Positions 44,305 through 51,028 of a stretch of 64,000 bases of DNA are shown here, piece by piece. The stretch comes from Pseudodesulfovibrio profundus (GTDB lineage: Bacteria; Desulfobacterota; Desulfovibrionia; Desulfovibrionales; Desulfovibrionaceae), in assembly GCF_900217235.1 (NCBI RefSeq), contig NZ_LT907975.1:2331001-2395000 (forward strand). The letters are read 5' to 3'. The position numbers and the translations under genes are program-made. The notes under the pieces were generated by a model that was not told the DNA's origin, did no database searches, and saw only the letters and a program-made list of their open reading frames with translations. Within the stretch, counting starts at the first letter, position 1, and every line of letters begins with the position of its first letter.

Positions 44305-44750
44305 ACCTCAGCCATCCTTGTTGGTAGTTAGCGCATGTGCTTCTTAGGTTGCCCCCTGTTGAAGCGAATACGTTGCTCTATCAATAACCATGCCTTCTCA
44401 GGCAGGATGCGATTCGGAACTATGATCAACTATTACAGTAGACTGTTGATTGTTTCAGGCTCTCATAAAAAATATACTCTGTTAGAGTGTCATGTATAAG
44501 AGACATTCTGTCATGTTTCATAGACGAGTTGTCCTGTTTTCATGACAACACGCTCCATTAAAAGATGATTACACCCTATGTAGCAGTGGCAGAGCTTTAT
44601 GGCAACGGAACGCTGTTATAAGTCGAGATGATGGCCGCTTTGGACGGGTGGCCCATGAAGTAGTGCAACCCGAAAAATGAATCAATGAATTGGCTATTGG
44701 ACTCCAAGGAAAAGTGAAATGGGTGTTGAGTAAGCACCTTGCATTGAGCA
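44305..44750. other. Intergenic region between napC and the dsr terminator
   Basis: About 450 bp without a supported gene. Besides the repeats at 44425-44547 I see only short unconserved frames. Confidence 0.5.
44425..44547. promoter_or_regulatory. Repeat-rich region upstream of the nap operon
   Basis: Three TGTCATG half-sites occur: 44489-44495 and 44510-44516 direct, and CATGACA at 44541-44547 inverted. ATCAAC (44425-44430) and GTTGAT (44445-44450) form another inverted pair. These are 120-240 bp upstream of napC. I infer operators, perhaps for a CRP/FNR-type nitrate or redox regulator. No promoter pair was confirmed. Confidence 0.45.
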
Positions 44751-44788
44751 AAAGAAAAGCCCCCCTTGTCCAAAAGGACAAGGGGGGC
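44751..44788 (-). terminator. Terminator of the dsrMKJOP operon
   Basis: A perfect 13-bp stem GCCCCCCTTGTCC/GGACAAGGGGGGC (44759-44788) with an AAAA loop, followed on the minus strand by TTTTCTTT. It lies 57 bases beyond dsrP. Confidence 0.93.
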
Positions 44789-44844
44789 GGGTCAGCTAGC
44801 GCCTAGCGAGGTGACGTTACGTGGCTAGGCCTGAGCTTGCGGAT

Positions 44845-46119
44845 TTAGGCTTCCGCAGTAGCCTTCTCTGCTTCCTCACAGGTGCAGTCGCCCTTGGGGC
44901 AGCCGCAGTCCATGGTGCAGTCGCAGTTGTCTTCAGTGGAGCAGCCACAAGGCAGTTCCTGAGAGTGTCCCATCTCCTGCTTCACGTCGGTGGCGATCTT
45001 GAAAAGAACCGTCACGATCAGTGCGCCGAGGGCGTAAACCATCATGGAGACCAGCAGTTCCTTACCGGTAGGCCAGTACGGAGTGATGGTGTGGAACGGG
45101 GTGGGGTTGAATCCACCAATCAGCAGGCCAAGGCCCTTGTCGATCCAGGTAGCGATAACCAGGATGACGAGAGTGTAAGGCAGCAGCTTCAGGTTGTTGC
45201 GGAGCTTCGGGGTGGTCAGCAGTACAATAGATACTGCAGCCAGGCCGATGAAGGTCCACATCAGGGTAACCAGCTCGGTGTGTCCATGGTAACCAGCAAA
45301 GAGGTATACCAGCGGATGCATGTGGCCGGGCATATTGGAGTAGAAGGCGGTGAAGACTTCCAGGCTGAAGAAGAACATGTTCACGCACATTGCGTAAGCG
45401 ATGATCTTGACCAGGGTAGTCAGAGCCTTCTTGGGCATCTTGAAGGTCGTGAAACGCTCGGTAACCATCATGACCAGCAGGAGGATGGCAGGACCGGAGC
45501 AGAACGCGGAAGCCAGGAAGCGAGCAGCCAGAACGGCGGTGAGCCAGTAGTGACGGCCGGGCAGACCCTGGTACAGGAACGCGGTCACGGTGTGAATCGA
45601 GAAAGCCCAGATGATGGACGTGTAAATGAAGGGCTTGAGCCACTTCGGATGCGGCAGGTTCTGGCGATCAGCCTGCTGGCATGTCCAACCGACCAGCAGG
45701 TTCAGGAACAGGTAACCGTTAAGAACGATCATATCCCAGAACAGGATGGAGTTGGGGGTAGCGTGGAAGATGACATTGAGCATACGGGTAGGCTGACCGA
45801 TGTCGACCACGATGAACATAAGACACATGACGCAGGCGGCAATTGCCATGAATTCGCCGAAGATGACCATGTGTTTGTTCGGTTTGTAACCATGGAAGTA
45901 GTTGGGCAGCACGATCATGACACCAGATGCAGCCAAACCGACCAGATAGGTGAACTGAGAGATATAGAAGCCCCAGGAGACGTCACGGCTCATCCCGGTG
46001 ATTTCCAGACCGTTCATCAGCTGATCGAGCCACGCCAGGGACCCGACACCGATCAGGACCAGGAGGAATGCGATCCAACCGTAGTATCTCTTGGAACCTT
46101 TGAGAGCTAATTCAAGCAT
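44845..46119 (-). CDS. dsrP: DsrP, NrfD-like membrane subunit of the DsrMKJOP complex, with Cys-rich tail
   Basis: A 424-residue polytopic quinone-interacting subunit of the NrfD/PsrC family with about ten membrane helices. It belongs to the transmembrane DsrMKJOP complex, which links periplasmic and menaquinone electrons to DsrC reduction in sulfite respiration. The membrane core ends near residue 380. The C-terminus continues with eight cysteines in residues 391-414, in CGC, CDC, CGC and CTC groups, followed by a short acidic end. The tail looks metal-binding, like metallothionein; I do not know it in other DsrP. It starts 11 bases after dsrO. Confidence 0.94.
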   Translation of the reverse strand: MLELALKGSKRYYGWIAFLLVLIGVGSLAWLDQLMNGLEITGMSRDVSWGFYISQFTYLVGLAASGVMIVLPNYFHGYKPNKHMVIFGEFMAIAACVMCLMFIVVDIGQPTRMLNVIFHATPNSILFWDMIVLNGYLFLNLLVGWTCQQADRQNLPHPKWLKPFIYTSIIWAFSIHTVTAFLYQGLPGRHYWLTAVLAARFLASAFCSGPAILLLVMMVTERFTTFKMPKKALTTLVKIIAYAMCVNMFFFSLEVFTAFYSNMPGHMHPLVYLFAGYHGHTELVTLMWTFIGLAAVSIVLLTTPKLRNNLKLLPYTLVILVIATWIDKGLGLLIGGFNPTPFHTITPYWPTGKELLVSMMVYALGALIVTVLFKIATDVKQEMGHSQELPCGCSTEDNCDCTMDCGCPKGDCTCEEAEKATAEA

Positions 46120-46130
46120 TCTGATTCCTC

Positions 46131-46904
46131 CTAAATGATGTAGTACACGCTGGGCTCGGTGCCTGCAGCGGGTTTACGGCGAATGGTGTAACGCTCGCGC
46201 AGGACCTGACGCACATTGGAATCGGGATCGGAGAGATCGCCGAAAATGATGGCGCCGTGGGATGCCTCTGCACAAGCAGGAAGTTTACCTTCAGCCAGTC
46301 GCTCTACACAGAAGTTGCACTTCTCAACGACACCGCGCATGCGGGTGGGGAAATCCGGATTGATCTTGGAGAGATCCAGGTGCTTCCGGGGTTCGCCCCA
46401 GTTGAATGAACGGGAGCCGTAGGGGCAACCGGCCATGCAGTAACGGCAACCAATGCAGCGGTGGTAGTCCATCGCAACGATACCGTCAGCGCGTTTGTAG
46501 GTTGCCTTTGTGGGGCAAACACGAACACACGGAGGATTATCACAGTGGTTGCAGAGCAGCGGGTAGTCGCGGTGGTGAATCTCTTCAGCCAGATGCGGGT
46601 TCTCCTGCTCGGGGAAGGAGTGTGCGTAGGAATCGGACCAGAGCCACATGAGTTCCTGCGGGCCTTCCAATTCGGGCACGTTATGTACGGTATGGCATAT
46701 TTCACCCAAGGCAGCGATTTCTTCCTTGGTATGAAGCTTGGTCGTATCAATGACCATGCCCCACCGCTTGGCTTCGAGAGCCTCGGGATTTTTCTTGATC
46801 GGAGCAGCGTGTCCGCCTGCGGCAACCGCAGCCTTGGGAGCAACGGCGATACCGGCGGCTGCAACCGCGGCAAGTTTGATGAAGGATCTTCTATTGTTCT
46901 TCAT
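46131..46904 (-). CDS. dsrO: DsrO, periplasmic ferredoxin-like subunit
   Basis: The 257-residue protein has a Tat signal (NNRRSFIKL, residues 3-11) and Cys clusters CNHCDNPPCVRVC, CIGCRYCMAGCPYG and CNFC with a later Cys in KLPACAEA, consistent with three or four [4Fe-4S] centres. It relays electrons between cytochrome DsrJ and DsrP. Its ATG overlaps the dsrJ stop (TAATG). Confidence 0.95.
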   Translation of the reverse strand: MKNNRRSFIKLAAVAAAGIAVAPKAAVAAGGHAAPIKKNPEALEAKRWGMVIDTTKLHTKEEIAALGEICHTVHNVPELEGPQELMWLWSDSYAHSFPEQENPHLAEEIHHRDYPLLCNHCDNPPCVRVCPTKATYKRADGIVAMDYHRCIGCRYCMAGCPYGSRSFNWGEPRKHLDLSKINPDFPTRMRGVVEKCNFCVERLAEGKLPACAEASHGAIIFGDLSDPDSNVRQVLRERYTIRRKPAAGTEPSVYYII

Positions 46905-47290
46905 TATTTCAAACCCTCCGGCTGAATGTGGCAATCCCAGCAGTAGGGAGAGACACCAGCGTTGGTATGACACTTGTCACAGAAGTCCGCCTTGGACTGG
47001 TGGCACTTCATGCAGGTATTCTGCAGGGAGATGGTGAACTCTTTGCCTTTGTGGTTCGTGTAGATGCGCTTGCCGTCACGCAAGGCCCAGTCGCGCCACT
47101 GATCCAGAAGTACCATGTGCCTTTCGCGCATGAACTCCTTGGACTCGATGCATTCTTTTTCACCTTCAGGATATTTCAGCTCGGGCTGCTTGTAATCCTT
47201 GGCAGTGGTGCCCAGCGCAAACGGGGCGCAGAGCAGGCCGAGGAAGATGAGCAGTCCGGCTATGATCGGGAAACCGTAGTGCATTTTCAT
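46904..47290 (-). CDS. dsrJ: DsrJ, trihaem cytochrome c subunit
   Basis: The 128-residue protein has a signal anchor (residues 6-27) and three haem sites: CMKCH, CDKCH and CWDCH near the C-terminus. One haem of DsrJ is known for unusual His/Cys ligation; Cys47 (KECIES) is a candidate ligand here. Its ATG directly follows the dsrK stop codon. Confidence 0.95.
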   Translation of the reverse strand: MKMHYGFPIIAGLLIFLGLLCAPFALGTTAKDYKQPELKYPEGEKECIESKEFMRERHMVLLDQWRDWALRDGKRIYTNHKGKEFTISLQNTCMKCHQSKADFCDKCHTNAGVSPYCWDCHIQPEGLK

Positions 47291-48958
47291 TTAAGCCTCC
47301 ATGTTCGGGGGAGTCCAGTCGTCGTCTTCGTCCTCGAATCCGGGCAGCGATTCCATGCGCATATCCATGGTCCGTTCTTCGCCCTCTTCGAGAACCAGCG
47401 CGTTGGCGACCAGCTCGTGGGTACCGGTGATGGTGATGCCGGGTGCCCAGTAGTCGGCCAGCGGGATCAGCGTGGCGCGGTCGATGGCACAGATACAGGC
47501 CAGGGTATTCACGTCATGCTTGTCCTGGACGTACTTCAGGGCGTTGCCGCGAGGCAGGCCGCCGCGAAGACGGATTTCCAGGATTTCTTCGGTGTTCAGA
47601 CCGGAACCACCGGCGCAGCAGAAGGTCTGCTCACGGATGGTAGCGGGCGGCATTTCGAAGAAGTTGTTGCAGACGGACTTGATCACGTAGCGCGGTTCAT
47701 CCAGCAGTCCCATGCCTCGGGCCGGGTTGCAGGAGTCGTGGAACGTGACGCGCAGGTGGTCGTTGCGGCTCGGGTCGAGCGGTAGCTTGCCGTGCTTGAT
47801 GAGGTCGGCAGTGAACTCGGTGATGTGGACCATCTTGGTGGCCGCAGCAGTGTCGAACACGGTGCCGGTGATCGGGTTGACCGGAGTTTCCATCTGGTCG
47901 CCCTGGAGGTCGCCGTTCATGGTGTCCATGTACTGGTGGACGACGCGCCACATGTGGCCGCACTCGCCGCCCAGAATCCACTTACAACCGAGGCGGTTGG
48001 CTTCGGCGTACATCTTGGCGTTCAGTTTCTTCATGGTTTCGTTGTTGGTGAACGAACCGAAGTTACCGCCTTCAGATGCGTAGGTGGACATGGTGTAGTC
48101 CAGGTCGAGGTAATCGAACAGGAGCATGTAACCCATGAAGGTGTAGATGCCGGGATCGGCAAAGGCGTCACCGGAAGGGGTGATGAACAGGATGTCATGA
48201 CCCTTTTCGTTCAGCGGTGCCTTGACCTTGCGTCCGGTGATTTCCTCGATGTCATCAACCATGAAGTCCACGATATCCTTGAAGGCGTGGGGCTGAATGC
48301 CGAGGTGGTTACCGGTGATGTTACAGTTGGAGACAGGCTCCATGATCCAGTTGGTGTTCAGGCCAACCAGATGCATCAGTTCGCGAGCCATCATGGTCAC
48401 TTCCGCTGTATCGATGCCGTAGGGGCAGAACAGGGAGCAGCGACGACACTCGGTGCACTGGTAGAAGTAGATGAACCATTCTTTCAGGACATCTTCTTCC
48501 ATGACGCGGGAGCCAGTCAGCTTGGACAGGATCTTGCCTGCCAGGGTGAATTCGCCGCGGTAGACGGAACGCATGAGTTCTGCGCGCAGTACAGGCATGT
48601 TCTTGGGGTCACCGGAACCGATGAAGTAGTGACACTTGTCGGCACAGGCGCCGCAACGGACACAGATGTCCATGAACAGCTTGAGTGAGCGGAACTTGTC
48701 CAGACGCTCGCGGAAACCGTTAACAACGATTTCGCGCCAGTTGGACGGCAGCTTCCAGTCTTCGTTTTGCGGGCTCCATTCGCGGGCCTCGCCCCACAGG
48801 CCGGGAAGCTTCGATTCCATGTATTCGATCTTCTCGGGCTTGGCGGGGTAACACCAGTTGCCCGGTGAAAAGTCCACCGGGGTCTCCATCCAGCCAGTGG
48901 CCGGTGGATTGTAGTCTATGCTCTTAAAGAGCTCTTCAGCTTTAGGCATGTCGGACAT
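47291..48958 (-). CDS. dsrK: DsrK, HdrD-like catalytic subunit
   Basis: A 555-residue cytoplasmic subunit related to heterodisulfide reductase HdrD, which reduces DsrC trisulfide or heterodisulfide. It has two ferredoxin clusters (CVRCGACADKC and CTECRRCSLFC with CPYG) and the CCG-type motifs for the noncubane cluster (HDSCNPARG and FCCAGGSG). An acidic C-terminal tail ends the protein. dsrM lies 48 bp upstream. GGAGAG precedes the ATG. Confidence 0.96.
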   Translation of the reverse strand: MSDMPKAEELFKSIDYNPPATGWMETPVDFSPGNWCYPAKPEKIEYMESKLPGLWGEAREWSPQNEDWKLPSNWREIVVNGFRERLDKFRSLKLFMDICVRCGACADKCHYFIGSGDPKNMPVLRAELMRSVYRGEFTLAGKILSKLTGSRVMEEDVLKEWFIYFYQCTECRRCSLFCPYGIDTAEVTMMARELMHLVGLNTNWIMEPVSNCNITGNHLGIQPHAFKDIVDFMVDDIEEITGRKVKAPLNEKGHDILFITPSGDAFADPGIYTFMGYMLLFDYLDLDYTMSTYASEGGNFGSFTNNETMKKLNAKMYAEANRLGCKWILGGECGHMWRVVHQYMDTMNGDLQGDQMETPVNPITGTVFDTAAATKMVHITEFTADLIKHGKLPLDPSRNDHLRVTFHDSCNPARGMGLLDEPRYVIKSVCNNFFEMPPATIREQTFCCAGGSGLNTEEILEIRLRGGLPRGNALKYVQDKHDVNTLACICAIDRATLIPLADYWAPGITITGTHELVANALVLEEGEERTMDMRMESLPGFEDEDDDWTPPNMEA

Positions 48959-49006
48959 ATTTCTTCTCTCCTAATAACGAAGTATCACCGTGAAGAGGTG
49001 AACCCT

Positions 49007-50044
49007 CTAAGCCTTTTCTTCCGGGGCCTTGCCATTCTCGGGATTGTCGAGGGGCAGACCTGCCTCGGCCATGGGAACGCCGAATTCCTTTTCGTAATCG
49101 GCATAAGCATGAGGCTTGATGTCGGGGTTCCAAGGGTTCACGTGGTGCTTGGCACGGGTGTCGTTCGGCATGTTTCTGGTCGGAGACAAGAAGACACCGG
49201 GAAAGTGCATCAGCTTGCTGAACGGGAAGTACACCATGAGACAGCTCACCAGGAAGATGTGAACGTAGAAGGAAACATCGATGTTTTCCGGGGTGACGTA
49301 CTTGAAGGCAACCAGACCCATGGTCAGTTCCTTGATGGCCACAACGTCGACAACGGCGTAATAGCGCATGTAGATGCCCGACAGAGCGATGGCCAGAATC
49401 AAGAACAGCGGGAAGTAGTCGGAGACATACGAGAAGTAGTTGACTCTGGGGTTTATCAGCCTGCGGCCTGCCAACAGGAGCACACCGGCGACGAGGCCGG
49501 CATCGGCCAGGTACATGGTCGGTGCACCGATCTGCAGGATACCATCAATGAATTCCAGGCCGTTCACAAAGAAGGGAACCGGCTCCAGGAACAGTCGGAG
49601 ATGGCGCAGGGCGATAATGAAGAATGAATAGTGGAACGTAATGGCGAACAGCCACAGCCATTTGCTGGACTTGTAAGCCACGACCGGGCCGTCCTTGGTC
49701 TCGTGCAAGGACACTTCGGTGTTCCGGAACAGGGAGCGGAACGCAAAGACTTCCAGAACCATGCGCACAAAAGTCTGGGCGCCGGTCTGGGGACAGTCGT
49801 ATTTGTTCTGCTTGAACATGGTCGGATCAAACGATTTGAACTGACCACCGGTTGTGGGGATTCTGAAGGGCACAGGGCTCTTCCCCCAGTTAATGACTTT
49901 GTATGCAAAGCCGACAATGAAGATGATGAACGCCGTGTACGGAAGGCTGGCACCGAAAAATGAATTAATGTGTGCCGCGCCAACCCCGAACAACGGGATC
50001 AACACCAGGAGAAAGACGAACAGAAGTGAGTAAAGAGCATTCAT
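49007..50044 (-). CDS. dsrM: DsrM, NarI-like haem b membrane subunit
   Basis: The 345-residue protein has about six membrane helices (residues 5-25, 33-50, 128-150, 180-198, 210-232 and 255-278). His residues in TFHYSF, ALRHLRL and FYVHIF are candidate haem b ligands, as in NarI. It oxidises or reduces menaquinone and is paired with DsrK. Its C-terminal tail (residues 290-345) is hydrophilic. Confidence 0.95.
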   Translation of the reverse strand: MNALYSLLFVFLLVLIPLFGVGAAHINSFFGASLPYTAFIIFIVGFAYKVINWGKSPVPFRIPTTGGQFKSFDPTMFKQNKYDCPQTGAQTFVRMVLEVFAFRSLFRNTEVSLHETKDGPVVAYKSSKWLWLFAITFHYSFFIIALRHLRLFLEPVPFFVNGLEFIDGILQIGAPTMYLADAGLVAGVLLLAGRRLINPRVNYFSYVSDYFPLFLILAIALSGIYMRYYAVVDVVAIKELTMGLVAFKYVTPENIDVSFYVHIFLVSCLMVYFPFSKLMHFPGVFLSPTRNMPNDTRAKHHVNPWNPDIKPHAYADYEKEFGVPMAEAGLPLDNPENGKAPEEKA

Positions 50045-50242
50045 CTACCGTCACCTCGCTTGAAGGTTGGACCTGCCGGGTCTCACGCCGGAAGGCCTGC
50101 CACATTTGGACGTGCCGCGGATGGATGCGTTCGCGCAGAAGAATTTTGTCAGATGCGTCAAAGAAAGATACCGTGTAATGCCCCCGGCACCGATCAAAAA
50201 GAACCGACTCTCCCTAAACCAACACAACCCCGTGGCGCGTTC
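50045..50242. other. Spacer between the RsbRD-type gene and dsrM
   Basis: A 198-bp spacer. I see no hairpin terminator, so read-through from the upstream RsbRD-type gene into dsrM remains possible. No clear promoter was identified. Confidence 0.4.
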
Positions 50243-50773
50243 CTAATCGGTCGAAGAATCTTCGACCGTAACGTCCGCAACCATACCGGCCCGCCTGAGC
50301 AATTGGCTCTGGGCGCGTTTCACTTCGTCCACGCGCAACCGGTATATCTTTTCGCGACCTTTTGAATAGATGTCGAAGGACATCATGGCCATATTGTCAA
50401 TTTTGGCCTCAAACCTGAGTAGTTCAGGCAATCTGCCTGCCGAGTCCATGGCCTTGAAGAACTCGTCGCGAATGAGTTTCTTCAGGAGGAAGACGAAGCT
50501 GACGGCCTGGGACGGACTGAAGTCCTGCACGGAGCGAATCCGGATAATCCGGTCCAGTTCGCAGGCGATCTTCTCAGCATCTTCCCATTGGATAGTCAGA
50601 TCGAGCAGTTCCCGGGTGGCCTCTACGATGGCCGCCCCCACCGGGTTCTGAAAACGATCTTTTTCTCGAGACCAGATTTTCTGTGTCTCTTTGGGGTACG
50701 TCTGAAGAATCAGGTTCGCCCATTTTTTAGACAGCTCGTCCTTGCGCTCGGCAAGCTCGGATTCAAATGTCAT
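50243..50773 (-). CDS. RsbRD N-terminal domain protein upstream of dsrM
   Basis: A 176-residue all-helical cytoplasmic protein resembling the RsbRD/RsbT co-antagonist N-terminal domain (ELAERKDELSKKWANLILQTYP, NPVGAAIVEATRELLDLTI, DFSPSQAVSFVFLLKKLIR). The fold is globin-like and serves as a sensor in stressosome proteins; no STAS domain follows. Genes of this type are common ahead of dsrMKJOP in Desulfovibrio as far as I recall, so a regulatory or assembly role is plausible. A CRP-like site lies 91 bp upstream. Confidence 0.78.
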   Translation of the reverse strand: MTFESELAERKDELSKKWANLILQTYPKETQKIWSREKDRFQNPVGAAIVEATRELLDLTIQWEDAEKIACELDRIIRIRSVQDFSPSQAVSFVFLLKKLIRDEFFKAMDSAGRLPELLRFEAKIDNMAMMSFDIYSKGREKIYRLRVDEVKRAQSQLLRRAGMVADVTVEDSSTD

Positions 50774-50863
50774 TATCTACTCTTAAAGGCTGACAAAACG
50801 CAGCACTCCCGCATGCCTGGTGGCTGAGGGGTGGCTCCGTTTGACGGCCGTGTTTGTGTAAGT

Positions 50864-50879
50864 TGTGAAAAACCTCACG
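50864..50879. promoter_or_regulatory. CRP/FNR-type palindrome upstream of the RsbRD-dsrMKJOP cluster
   Basis: TGTGA-N6-TCACG matches the CRP-family consensus TGTGA-N6-TCACA in nine of ten defined positions. It is 91 bp upstream of the RsbRD-type start. The binding factor (an HcpR-like or other CRP/FNR protein) is inference. Confidence 0.5.
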
Positions 50880-50974
50880 TAAAACTTATGAACCATATTC
50901 CAAACCCCCCGGTAAACGTCAAGGTTTTTTCAGGGAAAACCCGGCTTGTAATAAGTATTTTCAAGGGTTGATCA

Positions 50975-51001
50975 GGGAGCAATTCAGTCGGGATTGCTCC
51001 C
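50975..51001. other. Hairpin downstream of the GGDEF gene
   Basis: GGGAGCAAT pairs perfectly with ATTGCTCCC around a nine-base loop, 28 bases after the stop of the minus-strand GGDEF gene. No T run follows, so its terminator function is uncertain. Confidence 0.45.
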
Positions 51002-51028
51002 TTGGAATGGTGGTGGTCGTTGGGCATG

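Noticed and set aside
44821-46110. A 429-codon plus-strand frame opposite dsrP
   Set aside because: It is rich in Gln, Asp and Val from reversed membrane codons, and is a shadow of dsrP.
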